Below are positions 8,821-17,426 of a stretch of DNA of 64,000 nucleotides, in pieces. Source of the stretch: Pirellulales bacterium (lineage in GTDB: Bacteria; Planctomycetota; Planctomycetia; Pirellulales; JAEUIK01); assembly GCA_019694435.1 (NCBI GenBank), contig JAIBBZ010000022.1, forward strand, positions 35,872 through 99,871, in the 5' to 3' direction. The stretch's first letter is position 1. Each line of letters opens with the position of its first letter. The notes under the pieces are model-generated. The model saw only the letters and a program-made list of their open reading frames with translations, did no database searches and was not told where the DNA came from. Made by a program: the position numbers and the translations under genes.

Positions 8821-11030
8821 CAACCACCTCCCGGACGTTTCGCGCGGGCCCCGCGCCGTCCACCGCCGGTCGACGCTGCCGAATCGTCCTGCCAGCAAAG
8901 GTTGATCACGAAGTCGAAGCGCGGCAGCGGCGTCTTGGGCGCGTTTGCATCACTGCCTTCGCGCTCCAGGATGAATTTCGTGTCAATCTGCTTGGGGTCG
9001 ATGACGATCGGAAAGCCCAACTGCGCGGCGACCGGCAGCGACGCAGCGGGATTCGCCTGGCCCGGTTGCTGACCGGCTTCACCGTCGGCCGCAGGGGCGT
9101 CCCCTGCGGGCGCGGCGCCTTCGGCCGGAGTCGCCTGCGCCTTGGCTGCCGCGGCATTCTTCACAAGCGACTTGAAAAACGTATTTTCGACGAACAACGC
9201 TCCATCGTTGCGTGGTTCTTTGTTATGGAAGTGGAAGCCGGTGATTTCGATCACCCAGCCTGCTCCCGTGGGGCCCGGTACGTCAGGGCCCACGTCGACT
9301 TCTCGCGGTCCCTTTCCGCGGCCGCCCGGCCCACCCATTCTGGGCCGCATTTCGGTTCTGCGCCCGGGCTTCTTGGGGCCCGCCTCTTCCGCGTTGCCCG
9401 GAGGTTGACCTTCGGCCGCGGCTTCGTCGGTCGCGGCGACACCTTCCGCCGGGGGCTTCTCGATTTCGATCACGCGATACCACTGGCGAACGTTCTCGTA
9501 CCAGTCGCCCAGGTTGTCCACCTTCTGGCAGCGGACGCTGGTGATGTGCAGTTCGTTGCGCTGGGACAAATCGGCCGGCGGTTCCTGGCCATCCGCGTCG
9601 TGCGGCAGCGCGTCGTGCAGGGCCTTCCACAGCTCGAGCCACTTGGTGCGGTTCTTCCCGGCCTGAGTCAGCCGCTCGCCCAGTTGCAGCGTGGAATCGA
9701 ATTCGGACTCGGCCGCCTTGAAAGACGACACGAGCTGGCCCGACTGCTGCGCGACGTTTTGCGCCTCGGAGATTCCCTGCTGAAATTTGCTCAGGTCGGC
9801 CGTGCTCCAAGCGCGCCAATAGCCAAGACAGCTGATGGTCAGCCCGAGCAGCAGGCACGCCGCCGTGGCCACCGCCCACGGCTGCTTGTCGCGGATCATG
9901 CGATCCTGCATGATCTCGCGCGGCAGCAGGTTGGTGCTGATCCGCCCCTGCTTGAGTGCCTGCGCGGCCAGGCCGTAGCACACCGGGAAGCTGAGCAGGT
10001 TTTCTTTGAACGCCGGGGCATCGACCACGCCGGCGCCCGAGAGCACACGGAACGCATCGACGCGGGCAATTTCCTGCCCGAGGTTTTTCGACAGGTAGCT
10101 CTGCAGGCCGGGCAATTTCATCGCGTTGCCCAGCCCGATCACGCGGCCGATCTTGGCATTGCGATCCAGGTTGGTGAAATAGCCCAGCGAACGCTGCACT
10201 TCCGTCAACAGGTTGTTGAACTCGGGCCGCATGGCCTGGAATACGGCCTTCGGATCCTCGGCCGCGGCCGCGTTCCGTTTGAGGTGCTCGGCCTTGGCGA
10301 AAGTCAGCTTGAGTTCTTTGGTCAGCGCCTTGGTGAAATGGTTGCCGCCGATCGGGATGCTGCGCTGCCAGACCCGGAAGCCGTTCGTCACGACTAGGTC
10401 GGTCGTGTCGGTCCCGAGCGAAACCATCACCAGCGACGGCGGCGGGTTGTCGGGATCGTAGTCCTCGACGCTGGGCGATTCGGGCAATTGATCGAAGGCC
10501 GCGAAGTTGTACAGCGCCAGCGGCGTCAATTGGACGAAATCAACCTCAATGCCTGCGTCGTCGAGCGGCTTGAGCGCCCGCTGAACCTGTTCGCGCTTCA
10601 TCGCGAACAAGCCGACCTCGGTCTCCAGGGCAAAGCCCTCTTCGACACTGCCGCCGGCCATGCGCTGATAGTCCCAAACGACGTCTTCCAGCGCAAAGGG
10701 AATCTGCTGCCGGGCCTCGTAGCGGACGATGTCCGGGATCTTCTTGGCCTCGACCGGTGGCAACTTGATGAACCGCGCCAACCCGCTCTGGCCGGGTACG
10801 GAAATCGCTACCCGGTCGCCGCGCACATTGTTGCGCGACAAGAACTGCTCGAGTGCCTCTTTGACCAATTGGGCTGGGTCGGCCTCGGGCTGGCTGAGAA
10901 TCTTGGGGTATTCGATGTAGTCGAATGCGTCGGCAACGAGCCGGCCAGACTCATCGCCCGGGCGGCAACGCAACGCCTTCAGCGCGCACTGACCAATGTC
11001 AATTCCCCAGGCGGCGTTCGATCTCGCCAT
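8820..11030 (-). CDS. pilM: PilM-PilN fusion, pilus/secretion alignment complex
   Basis: 736 residues in two parts. Residues 1-355 are an actin-like PilM ATPase fold: WGIDIGQCALKAL (phosphate-1 motif, residues 8-20), SLGTDTTDLV (phosphate-2, about 204-213) and GLGNAMKLPGLQ (adenosine motif, about 299-310). Residues 365-736 begin with STNLLPREI and a membrane span at 384-404, exactly how PilN starts (its NLLP motif is the part that docks in the PilM groove), and continue into a periplasmic domain with a Pro/Gly/Arg-rich linker. PilM and PilN are separate proteins in Pseudomonas and Thermus, so fusion would fix their 1:1 contact. ATG 11028-11030 has AGAGGA upstream and matches the PilM N-terminus. 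It is the first gene of the cluster, behind the promoter at 11231-11260. Confidence 0.88.
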   Translation of the reverse strand: MARSNAAWGIDIGQCALKALRCRPGDESGRLVADAFDYIEYPKILSQPEADPAQLVKEALEQFLSRNNVRGDRVAISVPGQSGLARFIKLPPVEAKKIPDIVRYEARQQIPFALEDVVWDYQRMAGGSVEEGFALETEVGLFAMKREQVQRALKPLDDAGIEVDFVQLTPLALYNFAAFDQLPESPSVEDYDPDNPPPSLVMVSLGTDTTDLVVTNGFRVWQRSIPIGGNHFTKALTKELKLTFAKAEHLKRNAAAAEDPKAVFQAMRPEFNNLLTEVQRSLGYFTNLDRNAKIGRVIGLGNAMKLPGLQSYLSKNLGQEIARVDAFRVLSGAGVVDAPAFKENLLSFPVCYGLAAQALKQGRISTNLLPREIMQDRMIRDKQPWAVATAACLLLGLTISCLGYWRAWSTADLSKFQQGISEAQNVAQQSGQLVSSFKAAESEFDSTLQLGERLTQAGKNRTKWLELWKALHDALPHDADGQEPPADLSQRNELHITSVRCQKVDNLGDWYENVRQWYRVIEIEKPPAEGVAATDEAAAEGQPPGNAEEAGPKKPGRRTEMRPRMGGPGGRGKGPREVDVGPDVPGPTGAGWVIEITGFHFHNKEPRNDGALFVENTFFKSLVKNAAAAKAQATPAEGAAPAGDAPAADGEAGQQPGQANPAASLPVAAQLGFPIVIDPKQIDTKFILEREGSDANAPKTPLPRFDFVINLCWQDDSAASTGGGRRGARAKRPGGG

Positions 11031-11333
11031 GGGCAAGTCCTCTCTGTCCACATTCCGCGGGGTTCCAGTCCCGTGGGATGACAATCACGACAAGCGCCGA
11101 CCTGCGGCCGGCATCACCGTGCAGTATTCCCCAGCCAATCGCCGTCGCGCGGGCAAACGAACCTAGATGGACCAAATGACGAGTGCCCAGCGACAAGGGC
11201 CCGCTACGAACCGAGCGATTTACGCTATAAATCTTAGCTAGCCGGCGTTGCGACTGTCAAGCAACACGCGGCGGCGTAAGGACATACGACCAGACTGTCC
11301 GCCTGGGTCCAGGTGGCTGGAATCGGCTGTGCT
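11031..11333. other. Divergent intergenic region
   Basis: 303 bases between the divergent PilM-N and GH38-like genes, without a credible gene. It contains the minus-strand promoter at 11231-11260, which leaves an untranslated leader of about 190 bases for the pil-like operon. I looked for a c-di-GMP (GEMM) riboswitch there and did not recognise its conserved core. No clear plus-strand promoter was found. Confidence 0.5.
11231..11260 (-). promoter_or_regulatory. Promoter of the pil-like operon
   Basis: On the minus strand a perfect -35 TTGACA (11260-11255) is followed after 18 bases by TAAGAT (11236-11231) as -10. It sits in the only AT-rich patch of the divergent region and points at the PilM-N gene. 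Confidence 0.6.
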
Positions 11334-14078
11334 ATGAACAAGTTTGACGAACTAGCGATTGTGCTGCCTTGTCACAGTCTCGAGGACCTGCCCACTTATT
11401 ACACCGGGACCAATGCCGACGGGCTGCTGGCCTGCTGGTCCGCTCTTTGGCAACCGGCCGTTTTGGCGGCCTGCGACCGGTTGCCGACCTGGCAAAGGGC
11501 CGATTCGCCGCCCGAGCCCGACTCCCGGCGGGTGTTCACCGTGCCGGCCGTCAGCGATGCCTATCTCCCGACCGGCTGGTTGGCCCGTGCCCGCGATCAA
11601 GGCGCGGCCATCGTGGCCCAGCAAGGCGCCACCCGGCGCCAGATCGCCGATCGTGTGCTGCAGGCCATGGGCGCCGAGCCCGCTGTCGAACAGGACCTTG
11701 CCGCCGACGTCGAGGCGGTCGGCTATGCGTACCTTCAGCAGGAATTGCTCTCGCGGCGGATGCGCTACTCCAGCGCCCTCGACGAAGGCCACTTTGCCAG
11801 CGAGGTCAAGGCCGCGGCGGGCGCAGTCCTGGCGGCAGATCGAGAGTTGGCCCGCAAGCATCTCACGGCCGCCGTCGAGGTGCTGACCGAGGCTCGAGAT
11901 CGGTTCTTTCCGACCGAGGCGTGGCTGATCGATCTGACGCTCGTCGCCGAAACGACGCTCGACGAACGGCTCCGCGCCGAGTTGCAGTCCACCGTCCCGC
12001 TGAACCTGCTGCTGACCGCGAACACACTCGACTGTCTCGCGCGGCACGATGCTGCGCTCGCAGCGGCGATCCGGGTCAAATGGGAGCAGCAGACGCTGGC
12101 CGTCGTGGGTGGTCACGTCGACGAAGATCGCCTGCCGCTCGTGCCGGTCGAGGATACGCTGGACGACTTGCGGCGCGGCCGTTGCGCGTTCGAGCGGTTG
12201 CTCGGCAAGGCGCCCCAGGTTTACGCCCGCCGTCGCGACGGGCTCGCGGCGTTTCTGCCCCAGATCCTGGCCCGCCTGGAATACCACGGCGCATTGCATT
12301 TCACGCTCGACGACGGCCGATTTCCACCCGAAGAGCAGAGCAAGACGCGCTGGGAGGGGCTCGACGGCTCGGCCCTCGATGCGCTGACGCGGGTACCCGT
12401 CGATGCGGCCGACCCTGGCACCTTTCTGGCGTTTTCCGAGAAGCTCGGTCGAGCCATGGACCTCGACTACGTGGCGACGCTCGTGTTTGCCCATTGGCCG
12501 GGGCGTAGCAGCTCGTGGTACGACGATTTGCGGCGCGTGTCCGCCTATGGCCCGGTCTTCGGGCGATTCGTCACGCTGGAAGACTATTTCGCGTCGAGCC
12601 AGTCGCCGGGCCGGCTCGCGCGTTTTCCCGCCGATCGATACCGGCCGGCCTATTTGAAACAAGACGCACAGCAAGGGCGCGCCGATCCACTGTCATCAAT
12701 TGCTGCACGTCACGAGGCCGACGCCGCGCGCGTCGGCGCCTCGGCACTCGACACGATCGCCGTGCTTTGCGGTGCAGCGATGGAAACGCCAGGCGAACCC
12801 GGCACGCCGCAACGAGCCGCAGAACGGCTCGCCGGTCGATGGGCTCGTCGCGTTTCGCCGGACGCGAACCCGGACCAGGTGCGATGGCTGGTCCTCAATC
12901 CCCTCAGCGGCGCCCGCGTAGCGCCGGTCGAAGACCCGGCGGGCGATCGCCTTCCGGTGGTCGTCGAGCTGCCGGGGAACGGTTTTCGCGTGATCGACCC
13001 GCAGGTATCTCGACCCGCCCCGGTGGGCCGCAGCCAGCGCGACCGCGTCGGGATCGTTCATGAGTTCGAACTCGCCAACGAGCACTTGTCCGTGCTGGTC
13101 GATCCGGAGACGGGGGCCTTGCGATCGATCCGCGTGCCCAACAAGCGGAGTTCGTTGCTCTCGCAGCAGCTCGCGTTTCGCCGCACGGGGCCGCCGCCGC
13201 GGCCGGGTGAGCCCTGGGTCGATCCCGACGATCGGGCGATTTACAGCCGGATGCGCGCGCAGACCGTGGAAACGACCATCAACACGCTCGACGTGGGCGA
13301 GATCGTTAGCCGCGGCGAACTGATCTGCGGCGAAGAGGTCGTGGCCGGCTTCGAGCAGCGCGTGCGGGTGTGGCGCGGCGGCAAGACGCTGACCCTGGAC
13401 TTAACGATCGAGCCCCGGCAGCTTCCCGAAGGTGATCCTTGGGACGAATACTTCGCGGCCCGGTTCGCTTGGGCCGACGAGATGGCCGAGATTTGGCGCG
13501 GCGTCGGCATGTCGGCGCAGCCGTGCGAGAACCGCCGGCTCGAGGCACCGCACTATGTTGCGATTCACGAGGCCGCTCACCGCGCAGCCATTCTCACCGG
13601 CGGATTGCCTTATCATCGGCGCGTCGGCGACCGCATGCTCGACACGCTGCTGATCGTTCCCGGCGAGACTCGGCGGCGTTTTCGGCTGGGGATTGCCGTT
13701 GCGGCCGACTATCCCGAGGCGGCCGCGCTCGATCTGCTTGCGCCGCCGCTGGTCGTGCCGATCGAACGTACCGAGGCGTTGCCCGAATCCGGGTGGTTCT
13801 TTCATCTCGACGGTCGCAATGTGCAGGCGACGCATTGGGAGCCGCTGTTGGTCGAGGGCCGCCCGGCCGGCTTCGTGGCCCGGCTGATCGAGACGGAAGG
13901 TCGCCCGGTGCGGTGCCGATTGCGAGCTTTTCGCGCGGTCGCTTCAGCCCGGCAGGTAAACTTCGCCGGCACGACGCTGGCCGAGTTGAAAGTCGAGGAC
14001 GGCGTGATTCAATTGGATTTCACCGCCGGCGAATGGATGGAAGTCGTGGCCCAGTTCGTAAGCAGTAGCCCAGCATGA
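11334..14078 (+). CDS. GH38-like (alpha-mannosidase-like) protein
   Basis: 914 residues without signal peptide or membrane span. The N-terminal third opens IVLPCHSLEDLPTYYTG and alternates beta strands and helices. VVGGHVDEDRLPLVPVEDTLDDL and LHFTLDDGRFPPEEQ resemble barrel regions of GH38/GH57 enzymes. The C-terminal half is strand-rich (LSVLVDPETGALRSIRVPNKRSSLL) like the all-beta domains of GH38 mannosidases. I cannot assign catalytic residues, so activity and substrate are open; a scaffold or inactive homologue is possible. ATG 11334 was preferred to GTG 11313, though neither has a strong ribosome-binding site. Its stop overlaps the cmk start (ATGA), implying translational coupling with a housekeeping kinase. 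Confidence 0.65.
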   Translation: MNKFDELAIVLPCHSLEDLPTYYTGTNADGLLACWSALWQPAVLAACDRLPTWQRADSPPEPDSRRVFTVPAVSDAYLPTGWLARARDQGAAIVAQQGATRRQIADRVLQAMGAEPAVEQDLAADVEAVGYAYLQQELLSRRMRYSSALDEGHFASEVKAAAGAVLAADRELARKHLTAAVEVLTEARDRFFPTEAWLIDLTLVAETTLDERLRAELQSTVPLNLLLTANTLDCLARHDAALAAAIRVKWEQQTLAVVGGHVDEDRLPLVPVEDTLDDLRRGRCAFERLLGKAPQVYARRRDGLAAFLPQILARLEYHGALHFTLDDGRFPPEEQSKTRWEGLDGSALDALTRVPVDAADPGTFLAFSEKLGRAMDLDYVATLVFAHWPGRSSSWYDDLRRVSAYGPVFGRFVTLEDYFASSQSPGRLARFPADRYRPAYLKQDAQQGRADPLSSIAARHEADAARVGASALDTIAVLCGAAMETPGEPGTPQRAAERLAGRWARRVSPDANPDQVRWLVLNPLSGARVAPVEDPAGDRLPVVVELPGNGFRVIDPQVSRPAPVGRSQRDRVGIVHEFELANEHLSVLVDPETGALRSIRVPNKRSSLLSQQLAFRRTGPPPRPGEPWVDPDDRAIYSRMRAQTVETTINTLDVGEIVSRGELICGEEVVAGFEQRVRVWRGGKTLTLDLTIEPRQLPEGDPWDEYFAARFAWADEMAEIWRGVGMSAQPCENRRLEAPHYVAIHEAAHRAAILTGGLPYHRRVGDRMLDTLLIVPGETRRRFRLGIAVAADYPEAAALDLLAPPLVVPIERTEALPESGWFFHLDGRNVQATHWEPLLVEGRPAGFVARLIETEGRPVRCRLRAFRAVASARQVNFAGTTLAELKVEDGVIQLDFTAGEWMEVVAQFVSSSPA

Positions 14079-14731
14079 TCGTGACGATCGACGGACCCGC
14101 CGGCGCGGGCAAAAGCACCGTGGCCCGCGCACTGGCGCGGCGCCTAGGCTATCGCTTTCTCGACACGGGCGCGATGTATCGCGCCGTCGCGCTGGCGGCG
14201 CTGGAGCGGAACGTAGCGCTCGACGATCCCCAGGCCATGGGCCGTTTGGCGCAGACGTTGCGCATCGAATTGCCCGGCGACAACGTGCTGCTCGATGGCC
14301 GCGACGTCACCGCGGCGATTCGTACTCCGCACGTGACCCGTCACATTCATTATGCGGCCGACAACCCGGCCGTCCGCGCGCACCTCGTCACCTGCCAGCG
14401 GCAGCTCGCCGAGCACGCGGATGTGGTCACCGAGGGGCGCGACCAGGGAACCGTCGTCTTTCCGCGCGCAGAGTGCAAATTCTTTCTCACGGCCAGCCCC
14501 GAAGAGCGCGCCCGCCGTCGCGTCGCCGAGCTGGCGGCACGTGGGCAAGAGATAGCGTTCGACGAGGTCTTGGCCGATCAGAACCTGCGCGATGCCCGTG
14601 ATGCGGCCCGCGAAGTCGGGCCCTTGGTCCGCGCCGCGGACGCGATCGAGGTGCTCACCGACGGGCTGTCGCGCGAGCAGGTCATCGATCAGTTGGAAGC
14701 GTTGGTGCGCCGCCGCGCAGCGCAGGGGTGA
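14075..14731 (+). CDS. cmk: Cytidylate kinase
   Basis: 218 residues, the normal size for bacterial CMP/dCMP kinase, which makes CDP and dCDP from CMP and dCMP with ATP. It starts MIVTIDGPAGAGKST, with the P-loop at residues 7-15, then FLDTGAMYRAVAL (nucleotide-binding GxMYR motif), the GRDVTAAIRTP segment and GRDQGTVVFP. The lid region (EERARRRVAEL) and the C-terminal DSRDxxR-like RDARDAAREVGPL are present. ATGA overlap with the upstream gene and TGATG overlap with the acyltransferase downstream suggest one translationally coupled operon. Confidence 0.95.
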   Translation: MIVTIDGPAGAGKSTVARALARRLGYRFLDTGAMYRAVALAALERNVALDDPQAMGRLAQTLRIELPGDNVLLDGRDVTAAIRTPHVTRHIHYAADNPAVRAHLVTCQRQLAEHADVVTEGRDQGTVVFPRAECKFFLTASPEERARRRVAELAARGQEIAFDEVLADQNLRDARDAAREVGPLVRAADAIEVLTDGLSREQVIDQLEALVRRRAAQG

Positions 14732-15408
14732 TGTTCGCGATGGCGCAGCGGTCGTTGGCCAGGATTCTCTGGTACGAAACCTTGCGGATCCTCTGCTTTC
14801 TGGCGGCGGTCGTCTGGCTGCGGCTGCGCTGGTCGGGCCGCGACCAGGTCCCACGCACCGGCGCGCTGCTGATCTTGTCCAACCATCAAAGCCACTTGGA
14901 TCCCGTGCTGATCGGCATCGCCTGCCCGCGCGTGTTGAGCTTCCTGGCCCGCGATTCGTTGTTTCGCTTCCGGCCCTTCGCCTGGTGGATCAGCGGGCTG
15001 GGGGCGATTCCCATCGATCGCGACGGAACCGGCCTGACCGGGCTCAAGCAGACGCTTCGCAGGCTGAAGGACGAGGAGGCCGTGTTGATATTTCCCGAAG
15101 GGACCCGCACGTTTTCGGGCGACGTGGCCCCGCTCAAGCCGGGCTTTTCCATGCTGGCCCGCCGCGGAACGGTCACGTTGTTGCCGATGGCGATCGACGG
15201 TGCCCATCGGGCCTGGCCGCGGACGCGCGGATTCCCCTTGCCGGCACCGGTACAGGTCGAATTTGGCGCGCCGATCGCGGCGTCCGAATTGGACGGTCTG
15301 TCCGAGGCCGAACTCGTGGCCCTGGTCGAACGGCGAATCCGCGAATGTCATGCCCGGGCCAGGGCACGTCGGTTGTCCGCGTCGCCGCCAGGCCTGCGCA
15401 TGGCGTGA
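14731..15408 (+). CDS. Lysophospholipid acyltransferase family (PlsC-like)
   Basis: 225 residues. An N-terminal hydrophobic helix (ILCFLAAVVWLRLRW) anchors it to the membrane. It has the catalytic NHQSHLDP (HX4D box, motif I), a motif around GAIPIDRDG and the substrate-binding FPEGTRT (motif III). Such enzymes acylate lysophosphatidic acid to phosphatidic acid in phospholipid synthesis. The start is taken as ATG 14731, which overlaps the cmk stop. ATG 14740 is also possible and sits at a distance from the AGGGG sequence that may suit initiation better. Pairing of cmk with an acyltransferase fits phospholipid supply, since CTP is needed for CDP-diacylglycerol. Confidence 0.88.
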   Translation: MFAMAQRSLARILWYETLRILCFLAAVVWLRLRWSGRDQVPRTGALLILSNHQSHLDPVLIGIACPRVLSFLARDSLFRFRPFAWWISGLGAIPIDRDGTGLTGLKQTLRRLKDEEAVLIFPEGTRTFSGDVAPLKPGFSMLARRGTVTLLPMAIDGAHRAWPRTRGFPLPAPVQVEFGAPIAASELDGLSEAELVALVERRIRECHARARARRLSASPPGLRMA

Positions 15409-15458
15409 GCTTGACCGCAGGAACCGGCCCAAGCAGACTGCAAAACCCCGGCAATGAG

Positions 15459-15472
15459 CCGCGCAGTCGCGG
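15459..15472 (+). terminator. Small hairpin after the cmk operon
   Basis: CCGCG-CAGT-CGCGG, followed by TTGGTTGCCC, lies about 50 bases after the acyltransferase stop. The stem is only 5 bp and the tail is weakly T-rich, so termination is a guess. Confidence 0.25.
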
Positions 15473-15515
15473 TTGGTTGCCCTATTCCTTTCGCGCCGCC
15501 AGGTAGTCGGTTCCT

Positions 15516-16565
15516 ATGCTCGTGTTTCGCCGCCATGCTTGGTTTGTCTATCCAGCGTGCCTGCTGTTGTTCGTAGCGCCAGGCACGGGCCGCGCTGCGG
15601 AGGACGACCAGGGACCCATCGCCACCAGCGTCGCCGAGGCGGGTCGTGCCTGGTGGTTTCAGGGCGAATACGCCGGCCGGGTGAAATGCGGTTACCGCAC
15701 GGCCCCCTTGGGCTTGCAGGTGATCGCCCTGGGCGGACGGAATCTTGGTGCGGTGCAATTTCCCGGCGGTTTGCCCGGTGCCGGTTGGGACTGTGTGACG
15801 CGCCAATCGGCCGACGGTACGTGGAGTGGCGAGGTGGCGTCCCTGGCTGGGCCCGATTGCCAGTTCATGATCCACCGCGAGAAGGTCTACGTTTACGACG
15901 GCGATGGTGTGTTTCGCGGCTGGATCTACAAGGTCCAGCGCAGCAGCCCCACCGAAGGCTTGCTACCGCCGCCCGGGGCGATCGTGCTGTTCGACGGCAC
16001 CGCGACCGGCGAACTGAACGGGGTCCGGATCACGGCCGATGGCCTGTTGATGGAAGGCACCGAAACGGTCCGCCCGGTGCGCGATTTTCATCTGCACATC
16101 GAGTTTCGCACCCCGTTCATGCCCGAGGCCCGGGGCCAAGGCCGCGGCAACAGCGGCGTCTACCTCCAGGGGCGCTACGAGGTGCAGATTCTCGATTCGT
16201 TCGGCCTGAGCGGCGAGCCGAACGAATGCGGCGGCATCTACAAGCTGATCCCGCCGCGGGTCAACATGTGCTTTCCGCCGCTGGTCTGGCAGACCTACGA
16301 CATCGACTTCCGCGCGGCCCGCTTCGATACGGCCGGCCGCAAGCTGAAGAACGCGTGCATCACGGTCGTCCAGAACGGCGTCCCGGTGCATCGGAACCAG
16401 GAGATTCCGTCGAAGACCGGCGCCGGCAAGCCGGAGGGCTTCGAGCCGCTGCCGATCAAGTTCCAGGATCATCACGATCCGGTGCGCTTCCGCAACATCT
16501 GGATGATCGAGCGCTGGTCTCGCGAGCCGGAAATCTACGGCGATTCAGGCGTCGCGGCCGATTGA
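15516..16565 (+). CDS. Secreted DUF1080 (3-keto-disaccharide hydrolase-like) protein
   Basis: 349 residues with a signal peptide (MLVFRRHAWFVYPACLLLF..GRAA). The mature N-terminal 120 residues are a small beta domain. From about 150 a DUF1080 concanavalin-like fold begins with IVLFDGTATGELNG and contains IEFRTPFMP, GNSGVYLQGRYEVQILDSFG, ECGGIYKL and PIKFQDHHDPVRFRNIW, all hallmark segments. DUF1080 proteins are strongly expanded in planctomycetes, and some cleave 3-keto-glucosides; the substrate of this one is unknown. The phosphodiesterase gene starts 35 bases downstream on the same strand. Confidence 0.9.
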   Translation: MLVFRRHAWFVYPACLLLFVAPGTGRAAEDDQGPIATSVAEAGRAWWFQGEYAGRVKCGYRTAPLGLQVIALGGRNLGAVQFPGGLPGAGWDCVTRQSADGTWSGEVASLAGPDCQFMIHREKVYVYDGDGVFRGWIYKVQRSSPTEGLLPPPGAIVLFDGTATGELNGVRITADGLLMEGTETVRPVRDFHLHIEFRTPFMPEARGQGRGNSGVYLQGRYEVQILDSFGLSGEPNECGGIYKLIPPRVNMCFPPLVWQTYDIDFRAARFDTAGRKLKNACITVVQNGVPVHRNQEIPSKTGAGKPEGFEPLPIKFQDHHDPVRFRNIWMIERWSREPEIYGDSGVAAD

Positions 16566-16600
16566 CGGCCGCACGCACGCCCAGCACGGAAGCGAATCCG

Positions 16601-17386
16601 ATGGCCGTCTCGCTGATCCAACTTTCCGACTTGCATCTCGTCGCCGACCCGGCGGGCCTGGTCCGCGGAGTTCCGCCGGCCGATTGCCTGCGCGAGCTGC
16701 TTGAAGGTGCCCGCGAACAACTGTCGAACGCCGATCGGATCGTCATCACCGGCGATCTGGCGCAGGACGAGCAGCCGGCAACGTACCTGCTCCTGGCCGA
16801 ATTGCTGGCCGAGCACTTGCCGCGCTGCCGGTTCTTGCTGGGCAATCACGACAGCCGCGCAGGGCTGCGGGCCGCATTCGCCGAGCAGTTCGCGCCGGTG
16901 GCCGGCGCCGCGGTGTGGGAAGATCGCGTCGGCGATTCGCGGTTGCTCGCGCTCGACTCGCACGTGCCGGGCGAATCCTTCGGCCGATTGGCCACCGGCG
17001 TCTGGCCGTGGCTTCGCGGCTGTCTGCAGGCCGATCCGACCACGCCGACCTTGATCTGCGTGCATCATCCTCCCCTCGAAGTCGGCAGCCCTTGGCTCGA
17101 CACGATCAACCTGCACGGCGGTGAGGCCCTGGCCCGCTGCCTGCGTCAATGGCCGTGCGTGCGCGGGATCGTCACCGGCCACATCCACCAAGCGCGGGCG
17201 ACCGTCTGGCAAGGCTGGCCGCTGTGGACGTGCCCTTCGACGGCGTTCCAATTCGCCGCCGGCCAGCCGGAGCCGACAATGGATCATCATCCCCCCGGCT
17301 GGCGCAGCTTCACGCTGGACGGCTCGCAGGTGGAGACGCGCGTGCATTACCTGCCGCAGTTGCGCCATCGGGCCGACGATTTCTGA
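16601..17386 (+). CDS. Metallophosphoesterase, CpdA/Icc-like
   Basis: 261 residues, cytoplasmic. All calcineurin-like motifs are intact: SDLHL (residues 8-12), GDLAQDE, GNHDSR, CVHHPP and GHIHQA. These coordinate a two-metal centre that hydrolyses phosphodiesters. Length and motif spacing match class III cyclic nucleotide phosphodiesterases such as CpdA, though family members vary widely in substrate. ATG 16601 follows a GGAAG nine bases upstream. It contrasts with the degenerate phosphoesterase at 37145-38371. Confidence 0.88.
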   Translation: MAVSLIQLSDLHLVADPAGLVRGVPPADCLRELLEGAREQLSNADRIVITGDLAQDEQPATYLLLAELLAEHLPRCRFLLGNHDSRAGLRAAFAEQFAPVAGAAVWEDRVGDSRLLALDSHVPGESFGRLATGVWPWLRGCLQADPTTPTLICVHHPPLEVGSPWLDTINLHGGEALARCLRQWPCVRGIVTGHIHQARATVWQGWPLWTCPSTAFQFAAGQPEPTMDHHPPGWRSFTLDGSQVETRVHYLPQLRHRADDF

Positions 17387-17407
17387 GGGCGGATTGCGAG
17401 CCCGCCC
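17387..17407. terminator. Hairpin between convergent genes
   Basis: GGGCGG and CCGCCC pair around a 9-base loop directly after the phosphodiesterase stop and before the stop of the opposing TIM-barrel gene. There is no T-run on either side, so it may act with Rho or not at all. Confidence 0.35.
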
Positions 17408-17426
17408 TTGCGCGTCGCGCGCCGAG

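Noticed and set aside
11031..11230. Possible c-di-GMP riboswitch in the pil-like operon leader
   Set aside because: The conserved GEMM core and tetraloop-receptor sequences are not present.
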